The translations under genes were made by a program, and so were the position numbers. The notes beneath the pieces are model-generated. The model saw only the letters and a list, made by a program, of their open reading frames with translations. It was not told the origin of the DNA and did not search any database. Positions 8,165 to 18,887 of a stretch of 64,000 bases of DNA are shown piece by piece. Within the stretch, counting starts at the first letter, position 1, and each line of letters opens with the position of its first letter. This DNA comes from Brachybacterium epidermidis (GTDB lineage: Bacteria; Actinomycetota; Actinomycetes; Actinomycetales; Dermabacteraceae), in the NCBI RefSeq assembly GCF_015209585.1, contig NZ_JADEYR010000007.1, positions 59,795 to 123,794 on the forward strand, read 5' to 3'.

Positions 8165-10296
8165 GCACCGCGTGCCCAACGAGGGTGCCCGATGCGCAAC
8201 CTGCGACCGGGGGCTATCCCCCGCCTGATCGGGAGGCGCGCCGCGGGGCCCAGATCAGGTGCTCTCGGTAGGCTGGGGGCATCCGACCACGACGGCGGCG
8301 GCCATCTCGGCTCCCCGTCCTGACGAAGAGGGGACCCATGAACGAGAACTCGCATCCCTACGATCCCTACCGCGATCAGCCCGCGAACCCGGGCCCCGCG
8401 GCTGCGTCCGAGGCCGGCGCCGCCCAGCACGGCGCTGGCCACCAGCAGAATGCCGCCTACGGCCAGCAGGGCGCTGGCCATGGTCAGCCGAACGCCGGCT
8501 ACGGCCAGGCCCAGGGCAGCGCCTACGCCGGGCAGGGCGCCCCGCAGGGAACCCAGACCCTCGATGCTCTGCCCGCAAACGTCAAGGGCGTGTACGAGGG
8601 GCCCCTGTCGGGCCAGCCCACCACGGAGTCCGACGCCAAGCTGTGGTCGATGTTCTCGCACCTGGCGGTGCTGCTGGGCCATCTGCTCAGCTGGGGCTTC
8701 CTGGGCTGGATCGGCCCGCTGATCATCTTCCTGATGTACAAGGACCGCAACCGGTTCGTGCGCTACAACGCCGCCGAGGCCCTCAACGGTGCGATCGCCG
8801 TGGTGATCGCCCAGGTGGTGCTCGGGGTCGTGCTCGGCATCTTTGGGTTCGTCACCCTCGGCCTCGGCTTCGCGGCGTTCCCGCTGGTCGGCATCCCGGC
8901 GCTGATCCAGCTGATCTTCGCGATCATCGGTGCGGTCAGGGCCAACCAGGGCGAGTGGTGGAACTACCCGCTGAACATCCGCCTGGTCAAGTGACCTGAC
9001 CGCAGAGGGCAAGCCCCCGGAGCCGGCCGCGCGTCGTGCTGTCGGGGGCTTCGTCCTGCACGGGGTGCGCACCCGCGGCCCGTACCGGGTGTGGCGGGGG
9101 GCCGCCGCGCTGGGGGCTCCGGGCACGAGGGCGCGGATCACCGCGTCGGCCAGGAGCCTGCCGGGTCGCGTGAGCACCGCCCGGCCCGCTGCCAGGGCGT
9201 CCGCATCCAGGTGCCCCCGGTCCCGATGCACCTCCAGCATGGGTCGTTGGGCCGGTGGGACCACGTCCACGTCGAGCCCGTCGATGATCCGCAGTTCCAG
9301 CATGATGCGCTCCATGCGGCGGGCCTTAGGATCGACCTGTTCGGACTCGGCGACCGGAAGCTCCCCGGCGTTCAGCTTCGCCGCGTAGCGGCTGGGGTGC
9401 TTCACGTTCCAGGAGCGCAGGCCGTCGCGATGGCGGTGCGCGCCCGGGCCGATGCCCCACCAGTCCTTGCCCTGCCAGTAGGCGAGGTTGTGTCGCGAGC
9501 GGTGCGCGGGGCTGCGCGCGAAGTTGGAGACCTCGTACCAGGACAGGCCGTCGGCTGTGGCGAGGTCGTCGATCAGCTCGTACTTGTCGGCCATGTCATC
9601 GCCGTCGGGTGGGGTGATCTCCCCGCGCCGCAGCCGGCGCGCCATCGCCGTGTTCCCCTCGATGATCAGGGAGTATGCGGACAGGTGGTCCACACCGCAG
9701 GACAGTGCCGCGCGCACGGAGGTCTCCACATCGGCGAGGGTCTCCCCCGGCGTGCCATAGATCAGGTCCAGGCTGACGGCCAGGCCCGCCTCCCGGGCCC
9801 ACTGCACCACCTGCGGCACCCGCTCGGGGTCATGGGTGCGGTCCAGGGTGCTGAGCACCGAGCGCACCGCCGACTGCATGCCGAAGGAGACCCGCGTGAT
9901 GCCGCCCTCGGCGAGCTGGGCCAGGGACTCCGGCGTGACCGAGTCCGGGTTCGCCTCGGTGGTGACCTCCGCACCCGGCGCCAGGGGGATCAGGGAGCGC
10001 AGGTGAGCGAGCATCGCGATCAGGTCCCCGGCCGGCAGCAGGGTGGGGGTGCCGCCGCCGAAGAACACGGTGGAGACCTGCTGGTACGGGTACCCGCCTG
10101 CCGCATCCGCAGCGAGGGTCAGGTCCATCTCGCGCATCGCGTTGGCGGGGTACTCGCGCTGCGAGCCGCCCCCGCCCAGCTCGGTGGCGGTGTAGGTGTT
10201 GAAGTCGCAGTACCCGCACCGCACCGCGCAGAACGGCACGTGGATGTAGACGGACAGGTCCGGGGGCCCGGAGGCAACGGGGGGTGCCGGGGTCAC
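8092..10296 (-). CDS. hemW: Radical SAM coproporphyrinogen dehydrogenase/heme chaperone HemW, without a normal stop
   Basis: The family-like part is the first ~390 residues. It has the 4Fe-4S motif CAVRCGYC, FFGGGTPTLLP, TTEANPDSVT and a C-terminal winged segment ending RLLADAVIRALVPG near 9120. HemW is a heme chaperone related to oxygen-independent coproporphyrinogen oxidase. The start is the GTG overlapping the MOSC stop (GTGA). The frame then stays open for another ~340 codons, across a convergent terminator hairpin and antisense to DUF4870, to 8092. That extension looks non-natural. One missing base in the G6 run at 9096-9101 would bring a TGA at 8987-8989 into frame. Identity is certain; the 3' end is not. 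Confidence 0.8.
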   Translation of the reverse strand: MTPAPPVASGPPDLSVYIHVPFCAVRCGYCDFNTYTATELGGGGSQREYPANAMREMDLTLAADAAGGYPYQQVSTVFFGGGTPTLLPAGDLIAMLAHLRSLIPLAPGAEVTTEANPDSVTPESLAQLAEGGITRVSFGMQSAVRSVLSTLDRTHDPERVPQVVQWAREAGLAVSLDLIYGTPGETLADVETSVRAALSCGVDHLSAYSLIIEGNTAMARRLRRGEITPPDGDDMADKYELIDDLATADGLSWYEVSNFARSPAHRSRHNLAYWQGKDWWGIGPGAHRHRDGLRSWNVKHPSRYAAKLNAGELPVAESEQVDPKARRMERIMLELRIIDGLDVDVVPPAQRPMLEVHRDRGHLDADALAAGRAVLTRPGRLLADAVIRALVPGAPSAAAPRHTRYGPRVRTPCRTKPPTARRAAGSGGLPSAVRSLDQADVQRVVPPLALVGPDRTDDREDQLDQRRDADQRERREAEAEGDEPKDAEHDPEHHLGDHHGDRTVEGLGGVVAHEPVAVLVHQEDDQRADPAQEAPAEQMAQQHRQVREHRPQLGVGLRGGLARQGPLVHALDVCGQSIEGLGSLRGALPGVGAALGLAVAGVRLTMASALLAVGGILLVASAVLGGAGLGRSRGARVRGLIAVGIVGMRVLVHGSPLRQDGEPRWPPPSWSDAPSLPRAPDLGPAARLPIRRGIAPGRRLRIGHPRWARGAHPSTVTQSMSSSIRPDRVGSTSA
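8338..8994 (+). CDS. DUF4870 domain membrane protein with Gln/Gly/Ala-rich N-terminus
   Basis: A 218-residue protein in two parts. Residues 1-75 are low complexity, with repeats such as GAGHQQNAAYGQQGAGHGQ. The rest is a DUF4870 domain with about three to four membrane segments (LAVLLGHLLSWGFLGWIGPLIIFL; IAVVIAQVVLGVVLGIFGFVTLG) and the signature YKDRNRFVRYNAAEALNGAI. Function is unknown. GAAGAGGGG upstream of the ATG is a good ribosome binding site, and TAGGCT at 8269-8274 is a candidate -10. It converges on hemW. Confidence 0.85.
   Translation: MNENSHPYDPYRDQPANPGPAAASEAGAAQHGAGHQQNAAYGQQGAGHGQPNAGYGQAQGSAYAGQGAPQGTQTLDALPANVKGVYEGPLSGQPTTESDAKLWSMFSHLAVLLGHLLSWGFLGWIGPLIIFLMYKDRNRFVRYNAAEALNGAIAVVIAQVVLGVVLGIFGFVTLGLGFAAFPLVGIPALIQLIFAIIGAVRANQGEWWNYPLNIRLVK
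9011..9050. terminator. Bidirectional intrinsic terminator between DUF4870 and hemW
   Basis: AAGCCCCCG at 9011-9019 pairs with CGGGGGCTT at 9042-9050, with a GC-rich 22-base interval. It lies just after the DUF4870 stop and faces the 3' end of hemW. Confidence 0.7.
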
Positions 10297-11099
10297 AGTC
10301 CCATGCCCAAGCCCAGGCCACGACCGGTGGAGCGAAGACGGTCGGGGAACGCGACGGGCGCCTGATCGGTGCTGCCGGATTCATTGGCATCGCGCTCGAG
10401 CACGCGCAGCGCGGCCTGCACCAGGGACTCGTACAGCACGGTGCCGGTCTGCCCGGCCCATGCCAGCAGGTTACGTGCCTGCTCGGCATCCAGGCCGCGG
10501 AACGCGTCGCCGATGGTCACGCCGTGCTCGGGGCGGTGCAGCACCTCGATCGCGTCACCGGCGGTGACGTCCCCCTCGGTGAGCACGCGGAAGTAGGCGC
10601 CGCAGCGTCCCACCTCGGTGAAGCGCCGGCCGAAGCGACGGTCCCCCATGCGAGCGGTGAAGGTGCCGCACGGGGTGCGGGGGCAGGTGGCCTCGATCTG
10701 CGCTGTGCCCACCTGCCAGCGCTCCCCGATCAGGGTCTCGTCGGTGTCGTAGCCGGTGGTCACCAGGTTCTCCCCGAAGAAGCCGTCGGGCAGCTCCTGC
10801 TCGCGCTCTGCGGCAAAGGCCTCCCGGGTCTCGCGGGCGTAGGCGTAGACGGCCTTGAAGATGCCGCCGTGGTGCTCACGATCGCCCTGCACATCGCCCA
10901 GCACCCCGTGGGTGAGCAGGGTGACGGGATGGTCCACGGGCCGCTTGTCGATGCCGCTCATCAGGCCGCGGTCGGGCACCGGGAACAGCTGGGCGACGGT
11001 GCACACGGCGGCGATGCGGGGTGCCCCGGAGGGCTGCGCCGGGGGTCCGGGCGCAGGCTCGGCCGCGGCCGATGCGCTGGGGGCGTGCGCGGGGTCCAC
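10293..11099 (-). CDS. MOSC domain protein (YiiM-like)
   Basis: A 268-residue MOSC protein. MSGIDKRPVDHPVTLL, GDREHHGGIFKAVYAYARE and ATCPRTPCGTFTARMG match the YiiM type; the Cys in the last stretch is the usual cofactor-sulfur residue. YiiM-like proteins are tied to molybdenum-cofactor-dependent reduction. The first ~35 residues are an Ala/Pro-rich extension. The start is the GTG at 11099 with AGGAGG five bases upstream, directly behind the lepA stop. The gene is embedded between lepA and hemW and overlaps hemW by four bases. Confidence 0.88.
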   Translation of the reverse strand: MDPAHAPSASAAAEPAPGPPAQPSGAPRIAAVCTVAQLFPVPDRGLMSGIDKRPVDHPVTLLTHGVLGDVQGDREHHGGIFKAVYAYARETREAFAAEREQELPDGFFGENLVTTGYDTDETLIGERWQVGTAQIEATCPRTPCGTFTARMGDRRFGRRFTEVGRCGAYFRVLTEGDVTAGDAIEVLHRPEHGVTIGDAFRGLDAEQARNLLAWAGQTGTVLYESLVQAALRVLERDANESGSTDQAPVAFPDRLRSTGRGLGLGMGL

Positions 11100-11107
11100 G
11101 GAACCTC

Positions 11108-12988
11108 CTACTTCTTCTTGCCGTCCTTGCCGGTGTCCCCGGCGTCGGAGGACAGTGCGGCGATGAAGGCCTCCTGGGGGACCTCGACGGACCCGATGTT
11201 CTTCATCCGCTTCTTGCCCTCCTTCTGCTTCTCCAGCAGCTTGCGCTTGCGGGAGATGTCGCCGCCGTAGCACTTGGACAGCACGTCCTTACGCATGGCG
11301 CGGATGTTCTCACGGGCGATGATGCGGGAGCCGATGGCGGCCTGGATGGGCACCTCGAACTGCTGGCGCGGAATGAGGTTCTTGAGCTTGCCGGCCATCT
11401 CCACGCCGTAGTTGTAGGCCTTGTCGCGGTGCACGACGGCGCTGAAGGCGTCCACCGGGTCGCCCTGCAGCAGCATGTCCACCTTGACCAGGTCGGCGGT
11501 CTGCTCCCCGGAGACGTCGTAGTCCAGGGAGGCGTAGCCGCGGGTGCGGGACTTCAGCTGGTCGAAGAAGTCGAACACGATCTCCGCCAGCGGCAGCGTA
11601 TACCGCAGCTCCACGCGGTCCTCGCTGAGGTAGTCCATGCCGCCCAGGCTGCCGCGCTTGGACTGGCACAGCTCCATGACCACGCCCACGAACTCGCTGG
11701 GCACCAGGATGGTGGCCTTGGCGACCGGTTCGCTGATCTCCCGCACCTTGCCCTCGGGGAAGTCCGAGGGGTTCAGCACCTCGACCTGGGTGCCGTCCTC
11801 CATGGTCACGTGGTACACCACCGACGGGGCGGTGGAGATCAGGTCCAGGTTGAACTCGCGCTCCAGGCGCTCGCGCACGATCTCCAGGTGCAGCAGCCCC
11901 AGGAAGCCCACACGGAAGCCGAAGCCCAGGGCCGTGGAGGTCTCCGGCTCGTAGTTCAGGGCAGCGTCGTTGAGCTTCAGCTTGTCCAGGGCGTCACGCA
12001 GCACCGGGTAGTCGGAGCCGTCGATCGGGAACAGCCCGGAGTACACCATCGGCTTGGGGTCCGCGTAGCCGGGCAGCGCTTCGGTGGCCCCGCGCACGGA
12101 GGTGGTGACGGTGTCGCCCACCTTGGACTGGCGCACGTCCTTCACACCGGTGATCAGGTAGCCCACCTCGCCGGGGCCGAGGCCCTGGGTGGGGCTGGGC
12201 TCCGGGGAGCTCACGCCGATCTCGAGCAGCTCGTGGTGCGCTCCGGTGGACATCATGGCGATGCGGTCGCGGGCCTTGAGGGAGCCGTCGACCACACGCA
12301 CATAGGTGACCACGCCCCGGTAGGTGTCGTACACGGAGTCGAAGATCATGGCGCGGCAGGGGGCGTCCACCTGCCCTTCCGGGTGGGGCAGGGTGCGCAC
12401 CACGTGGTCCAGCAGCTCCTCGACTCCCTGGCCGGTCTTGCCGGAGACCCGCAGCACGTCCTCGGGATCGACGCCCACCAGCTGACCGATCTCGGCGGCG
12501 TACTTGTCCGGGTCCGCGGCGGGCAGGTCGATCTTGTTGAGCACCGGAATGATGGTGAGGTCGTTCTCCATCGCCAGGTACAGGTTCGCCAGGGTCTGCG
12601 CCTCGATGCCCTGGGCCGCGTCCACCAGCAGGATCGCCCCTTCGCAGGCGGCCAGCGAGCGGGACACCTCGTAGGTGAAGTCCACGTGGCCGGGCGTGTC
12701 GATCATGTTCAGGGCGTAGTTGGTGCCGTCGACCTGCCAGGGCATGCGCACGGCCTGGCTCTTGACGGTGATGCCGCGCTCGCGCTCGATGTCCATGCGG
12801 TCCAGGTACTGGGCGCGCATGAGGCGCTCGTCCACCACGCCGGTCATCTGCAGCATGCGATCGGCCAGCGTGGACTTGCCGTGGTCGATGTGCGCGATGA
12901 TGCAGAAGTTGCGGATGCGCTCCTGGGGCGTCGAGGCGGGCTGGATGTCCGCGGCCTCGTCGGCGGCGATCCTCGGGGTCACCGGCAT
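11108..12988 (-). CDS. lepA: Translation elongation factor 4 (LepA)
   Basis: A 626-residue translational GTPase. G1 is AHIDHGKST, the switch region is [16 protein letters not shown]3 is DTPGHVDF and G4 is NKIDLPAA. The LepA-specific C-terminal domain ends in the [16 protein letters not shown] region. It back-translocates or remodels stalled ribosomes. The start is the ATG at 12988 with AAGGACGG upstream. It heads the lepA-MOSC-hemW operon. Confidence 0.97.
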   Translation of the reverse strand: MPVTPRIAADEAADIQPASTPQERIRNFCIIAHIDHGKSTLADRMLQMTGVVDERLMRAQYLDRMDIERERGITVKSQAVRMPWQVDGTNYALNMIDTPGHVDFTYEVSRSLAACEGAILLVDAAQGIEAQTLANLYLAMENDLTIIPVLNKIDLPAADPDKYAAEIGQLVGVDPEDVLRVSGKTGQGVEELLDHVVRTLPHPEGQVDAPCRAMIFDSVYDTYRGVVTYVRVVDGSLKARDRIAMMSTGAHHELLEIGVSSPEPSPTQGLGPGEVGYLITGVKDVRQSKVGDTVTTSVRGATEALPGYADPKPMVYSGLFPIDGSDYPVLRDALDKLKLNDAALNYEPETSTALGFGFRVGFLGLLHLEIVRERLEREFNLDLISTAPSVVYHVTMEDGTQVEVLNPSDFPEGKVREISEPVAKATILVPSEFVGVVMELCQSKRGSLGGMDYLSEDRVELRYTLPLAEIVFDFFDQLKSRTRGYASLDYDVSGEQTADLVKVDMLLQGDPVDAFSAVVHRDKAYNYGVEMAGKLKNLIPRQQFEVPIQAAIGSRIIARENIRAMRKDVLSKCYGGDISRKRKLLEKQKEGKKRMKNIGSVEVPQEAFIAALSSDAGDTGKDGKKK

Positions 12989-12996
12989 CCGTCCTT

Positions 12997-13022
12997 TCGT
13001 GGTGGCAGGTCGTGGTGGCAGG
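12997..13022. repeat. 13-bp tandem duplication upstream of lepA
   Basis: TCGTGGTGGCAGG occurs twice in a row, starting nine bases before the lepA start codon and overlapping the likely 5' leader. The effect on translation is unknown. Confidence 0.8.
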
Positions 13023-13146
13023 CGCGCACCGCGGTCGCGGCGCGCCGTCCATCGTCTCACGGGCACCGGGTTGGTACTCAGCGGGGCACGGCGCGAGTGC
13101 TCACGCTCACCCGGCGAACCGTGCGATGCCCCGGGGCGCCGGCTGC

Positions 13147-13791
13147 TCACTCGCCTTCGATCACGGAGCCGTTGCGGGGAAGGCCGCCGGGGAAGGTGAT
13201 GGGCAGTGCCCGGGCCCGGGTGGGATCTGCATCGTCCATCGCCTGCAGGTGCACGTGGGGCTCGGTGGAGTTGCCGGAGTTGCCGCACTGCGCGAGGACC
13301 TTCCCGCGGTGCACCTGCTGGCCTGGTCGGACCATCAGGCTGCCCTGCCGCAGGTGGCACAGGGCGAGGAACACGGCGGGGCCGGCGACGCCGGCGTCGG
13401 CCTCGATGATCACGTGGTTTCCAGCGAGTCCGGTCCAGCCTTCGGCCGCGCGTCGACGCTGGGTGAGCATGTAGCCCACCGAGGGCAGCCCGCGATGGGC
13501 GGCGTGATCCGGTTCGCCGTCGTGCGCGGCCCGCACGGTGCCGTCGATCGGGGCGCGGATCTCACTGCCGAAGCCGACGAAGTGCTCCGGTGCCTCCGGA
13601 CGCAGGAACGACCGGAGGGTGTAGGCGCCGGAGCGCCCGTCCGCCCCCACCGGTGTGAGGTCGATGGACTGCTCCAGGGCATAGAGGCGCGTGCCGTGGC
13701 TGGGCATCCGGTCGGCCGGGCTGTTCTGCACCAGCCAGCGCCCGGGTCCGGGAACGCGCAGCGGAACGGGGGTGCGGGGTCTTCGTGCCAT
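13147..13791 (-). CDS. M23-like peptidase family protein
   Basis: A 214-residue protein with the M23 (LytM) metal-binding pattern. A first His and Asp are seen in [15 protein letters not shown], and the closing HxH in [42 protein letters not shown] is the usual beta-core. No signal peptide or membrane segment is visible, which is unusual for a cell-wall peptidase. It sits 43 bases behind the alpha-E gene on the same strand, so it probably belongs to that operon. Start is the ATG at 13791 with GAGGAC upstream; a GTG lies three bases earlier. Confidence 0.78.
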   Translation of the reverse strand: MARRPRTPVPLRVPGPGRWLVQNSPADRMPSHGTRLYALEQSIDLTPVGADGRSGAYTLRSFLRPEAPEHFVGFGSEIRAPIDGTVRAAHDGEPDHAAHRGLPSVGYMLTQRRRAAEGWTGLAGNHVIIEADAGVAGPAVFLALCHLRQGSLMVRPGQQVHRGKVLAQCGNSGNSTEPHVHLQAMDDADPTRARALPITFPGGLPRNGSVIEGE

Positions 13792-13834
13792 CACGTCCTC
13801 ATCCGGGGTGCCGGGGTCGGTGGGGCCCGGCCGG

Positions 13835-14738
13835 TCAGGTGCCGGGCTCGAAGTACGTGCTCTTCAAGGCGCGGCTGACGGCGACGGTGACCCGCTGCAG
13901 CTGCTCCATCTCGGTGTCGAAGTCAGCGACGATGTCGTCCAGGGAGCGGTACCGCAGGCTGGCGGCGGCCCGGCCCACGATCCGGCGGGCCGGGTCCTCG
14001 GTGCCCATGCGGTCGAAGGAGCTGCCGTGCAGCTTGGCCAGGATGTCCAGGGCCTCGTCCAGCTCGATCAGGCAGTGCGCCGCCGAGCGGGGGAAGATCG
14101 AGTCCAGCAGCAGGAACTCGATGGCCCGTGCGGCGCGCACCCGGCCCCGGTAGGAGCGGATGTAGGCCTCGTGGGCGCTGCAGCTGCGCAGCAGCATCAC
14201 CACGTTGCCGTCGGTGGCGTCCTCCAGGTCGTGGCCCTGCAGGATGCGGGCGACCATGTCCACGCGCTCCAGCAGTTGTCCCACCCGCAGGAACAGCCAG
14301 GCCTCGTCACGGGTCATCGAGGCATCGATCAGGCCGTTCACCACGGCGCAGCGGTCCTTGGCGAACTGGAAGGCGCCGTGCATCCGGGAGGGCCGCACCG
14401 AGCGGGCCATGCCGAGCGTGGTGGTGTTCAGCGACTCCCACACCTCGGTGGAGAGCACCTCGCGGGCACCCCGGGCGTTCTCACGGGCGGTCTGCAGGGC
14501 ACCAGCGACGGAGGAGGGGTTCGTCCGGTCGGTCACCAGGCGGTCCAGCACCCGCTGGACGGTGTGGTCCTGCGGGTCCTGCGCTGAGGCGCCGAAGATC
14601 GAGTACACGTCCTTGCAGGCACGACCGACGTCGTGGGTGGCGTCCTCGGTGATCGACTGCAGGGACACATCGAGGATGCGGGCGGTCTGGTCCGCGCGCT
14701 CCACGTAGCGGCCGATCCAGAAGACGGCCTCGGCGATC

Positions 14739-14749
<11 letters not shown>
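13835..14749 (-). CDS. Alpha-E domain-containing protein
   Basis: A 304-residue, almost wholly helical protein. [28 protein letters not shown] is the alpha-E (DUF403) signature and LLERVDMVARIL repeats it in mid-protein. The family is found next to circularly permuted ATP-grasp ligases and is thought to work with them in a peptide-modifying system of unknown product. The ATG overlaps the 3' end of the ATP-grasp gene by 11 bases, a sign of coupled translation. Confidence 0.93.
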
Positions 14750-16400
<1,651 letters not shown>

Positions 16401-16506
16401 GGCCCCATCTAACACCGTCATCACACGAGGCACGTCCTGGCCCGTCAGCATGATGGCGGGGGCCGTTGCACACTAGGGGGACGAACCGTCCGGAGAGGTG
16501 AACCCC

Positions 16507-17154
16507 ATGTCATTCGGATCCCGTCTGAGCTCCCTGCTGCGCACCGCCGCGCGCTCCCCCGCGGTGCGCCGCACGGCGCGTGACCTGGGCCGGGCCGCGG
16601 TGCGCTCGGTCTCCGAGACGCGCTCCGGCCGCTCCGGGTCGGCCGCGCGGCGGCGCGCGAACGATCATGGGGGCGAAGCGGGAGTGTCCACCGCGACAGC
16701 ATCGGCCCTCGCCGACCGTGACGGCTCGGCGCCTCTGGCGATCACGTACGCGCCGCGGCTGGACGGCCACCCGGATCCCGGGGAGATCGTGTGGGCGTGG
16801 GTGCCGTACGAGGAGGACCTCTCCCGCGGCAAGGACCGTCCCGTGCTGGTGCTCGCGGAGGAGGATGCTCGCGCGGGCGGCCGCGACGGCGAGGGCGCGG
16901 TGCTGGTGGCCCTGATGCGCACCTCCCGTGACCGCGCCGAGAACGACGGGGTGCACGTTGACGAGCACGGCGCCACCTGGATCGACGTGGGATCGGGATC
17001 CTGGGACAGCAAGGGGCGACCCAGTGAGGTGCGGGTGGACCGGCTGCTGCGGCTGAGCCCGCAGGCGGTGCGGCGCGAGGGATCGCGCCTGGCTGAGGAC
17101 CGCTTCGACCGGGTGGCGGCGGCCGCGCGCGAGGTCCACGGATGGGACGGATGA
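16507..17154 (+). CDS. PemK/MazF-fold protein
   Basis: A 215-residue protein whose C-terminal half matches the actinobacterial PemK/MazF-like family: PGEIVWAWVPYEEDLSRGKDRPVLVL, then VALMRTSRDRAENDGVHVDEHGATWIDVGSGSWD. The N-terminal ~65 residues are a basic Arg/Ala-rich extension. MazF-fold enzymes are usually mRNA interferases, but no antitoxin gene lies beside this one, so toxin activity is only an inference. The ATG at 16507 has GGAGAGG eight bases upstream. The gene is divergent from the ATP-grasp operon. Confidence 0.78.
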   Translation: MSFGSRLSSLLRTAARSPAVRRTARDLGRAAVRSVSETRSGRSGSAARRRANDHGGEAGVSTATASALADRDGSAPLAITYAPRLDGHPDPGEIVWAWVPYEEDLSRGKDRPVLVLAEEDARAGGRDGEGAVLVALMRTSRDRAENDGVHVDEHGATWIDVGSGSWDSKGRPSEVRVDRLLRLSPQAVRREGSRLAEDRFDRVAAAAREVHGWDG

Positions 17155-17192
17155 CACGTCACCGGGGCAGTGCCGCTGATCAGCGATTCTGG

Positions 17193-17407
17193 TAATGTCG
17201 ACGCTCGTATGTGTGACATACCGTTCGGTGTGCGCATGCTGGAGGCCCCACCGTGTCAGGGTTCGCCGGTAGGTGCGACCCGGGCGAGTACCCGCGGCAG
17301 CGACCCGGTACCGACGTCTCCAGGCGAACCCCACCGCCCGTCCCCGTCGGCAGCGGTCCTCGGCCGCCGCGGATGTTCCACCTCCACAGCACAAGAGAGA
17401 AGTCTTC
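17193..17407 (+). promoter_or_regulatory. Promoter and long 5' leader of rpsT
   Basis: TAATGT at 17193-17198 is a candidate -10, implying a leader of about 200 bases before the rpsT GTG. Just inside it, GTATGT and ACATAC form a perfect 6-bp inverted repeat with a 3-base loop (17207-17221). Long leaders before ribosomal protein genes often carry autoregulatory structures; that role here is inferred. Confidence 0.5.
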
Positions 17408-17674
17408 GTGGCAAACATCAAGTCCCAGATCAAGCGGAACAAGACCAACGAGAAGGCGCGCCTGCGCAACCGTGCGGTCAAGTCCGAGCTCAAGACCTAC
17501 GTGCGCAAGGTGCGCACCGCCGCCTCCGCCGGTGACGCCGAGGGCGCCGCCAAGGCCCTGAAGGATGCGTCCCGCAAGCTGGACAAGGCCGTCTCCAAGG
17601 GCGTCATCCACAAGAACCAGGCCGCCAACCGCAAGTCGGGCCTGGCCAAGCTGGTCTCCAAGATCAGCGCCTGA
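17408..17674 (+). CDS. rpsT: 30S ribosomal protein S20
   Basis: An 88-residue basic protein starting [20 protein letters not shown], which is diagnostic of S20, and containing [24 protein letters not shown]. It binds the 5' domain of 16S rRNA. The start is the GTG at 17408 preceded by GAGAGAAG. It is monocistronic, has a long leader, and is closed by a strong hairpin. Confidence 0.97.
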   Translation: MANIKSQIKRNKTNEKARLRNRAVKSELKTYVRKVRTAASAGDAEGAAKALKDASRKLDKAVSKGVIHKNQAANRKSGLAKLVSKISA

Positions 17675-17706
17675 ACGACTCCGGTCAGCCCCTGAGCTGA
17701 ACCACT

Positions 17707-17739
17707 CGAGCCCCGTACGCCACCGGCGTGCGGGGCTCG
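17707..17739. terminator. Bidirectional terminator between rpsT and holA
   Basis: A 15-base arm (17707-17721) pairs with 17725-17739 around a 3-base ACC loop. All positions pair, one as G-U. It separates two convergent genes. Confidence 0.85.
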
Positions 17740-17775
17740 TCGCATGCCGGGGGGATGCGCCCGGGGGCGGTGACC

Positions 17776-18762
17776 TCAGCGCGCCCGGCGGGCGCGGCCG
17801 ATCTCGATCACCATGTGCTGGACGGACCAGCGGGGGTCACGGCCAGCCCCCTTCACCTCGTGATCGGCGCGGGCCACGGCCTCCAGGGCCCGGGCCAGCG
17901 AGCGGTCGTTCCAGGCGCGGGCGTCACGGCTGAGGTTGCGGATCATCCAGTCAGGCATGCCGAGACTGCGGGCGTTCGCGCCGGGGGTGGTCACCTTGGC
18001 CAGCGATCGCATCTTGGAGGCGATCGCGGCGACGATGGGGACCGGGTCGGCCCCGGCCAGCTGAGCCTGCTGCAGCAGTTGGAGGGCTTCGCGCTCCCGG
18101 CCGGCGATCGCGGCATCGGCCACGGCGAAGGCGGTGGACTCCACACGGCCAGCGGTCACCTGGCGCACGTCCTGCAGGGTGAGGGGCTGCGCCTGCGTGC
18201 CCTCGTCGGGGGTGGTGTCCTCGATCAGCTGGCGGCTCATCGCGGCGAGCTCGGCCAGGTCTGTTCCGAAGGCGTCGACCAGGGCGGCCACGGCCTCGGG
18301 CTGGATGCGGCGGCCGGCCCGTGCGAACTCGGCCGCCACGAAGGCCTGCTTGTCGCCGACGCGCTTGAGCGGATCGGCCGGGACGCGGGGCACGCCCGCC
18401 TTCTTCAGGGTGTCCAGCAACTTCTTGCCGCGGTTGCCGCCGCGGTGCACGAGCACCAGGGTGACGTCGTGCTCAGGGGCGGGGATGTACGCGAGGATCT
18501 CGGTGATCAGCGACTCGGGCGCGGCCTGCAGCTCGGGCACGATCACCATGCGCGGCTCCCCGAACAGGGAGGGGCTGGTGACCTGGGAGAGGGACCCGGC
18601 GGTGATGGTCTCCGCAGTGAGCTCGTGGAAGGCAACGGCATCGTCCTGCTCCCGGGCCAGGGAGCGCAGCCGTTGCACGGCGCGTTCGGCGATCAGCGAT
18701 TCGGTGCCGTGGACCAGCACGATCGGGGCGAGGGCGACGCTGTGCCACTCGACATCGCTCAC
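17776..18762 (-). CDS. holA: DNA polymerase III subunit delta
   Basis: A 328-residue clamp-loader subunit. APIVLVHGTESLIAERAVQRLR is the typical N-terminus, followed by the AAA-like middle (SLFGEPRMVIVPELQ) and the helical C-terminal domain ending ARADHEVKGAGRDPRWSVQHMVIEI. The start is the GTG at 18762 with AAGGAG upstream; the frame upstream of that is non-coding. It follows comEA-comEC on the same strand, a standard actinobacterial order. Confidence 0.94.
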   Translation of the reverse strand: MSDVEWHSVALAPIVLVHGTESLIAERAVQRLRSLAREQDDAVAFHELTAETITAGSLSQVTSPSLFGEPRMVIVPELQAAPESLITEILAYIPAPEHDVTLVLVHRGGNRGKKLLDTLKKAGVPRVPADPLKRVGDKQAFVAAEFARAGRRIQPEAVAALVDAFGTDLAELAAMSRQLIEDTTPDEGTQAQPLTLQDVRQVTAGRVESTAFAVADAAIAGREREALQLLQQAQLAGADPVPIVAAIASKMRSLAKVTTPGANARSLGMPDWMIRNLSRDARAWNDRSLARALEAVARADHEVKGAGRDPRWSVQHMVIEIGRARRAR

Positions 18763-18887
18763 GGGCACTCCTTCACAACGGGACGTGGCGATCCTATCGG
18801 GCGGGTGCGACAGCCGGGATCGCAGAAAGCGGTAGACGCGGGGCGGAGGCGCGGCGGGCCGCTGGCTCGAAAGGATGGCCGGCCCCG

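Noticed and set aside
11021..13474. A plus-strand open frame of ~817 codons opposite lepA
   Set aside because: Antisense shadow; lepA on the other strand has every GTPase motif.
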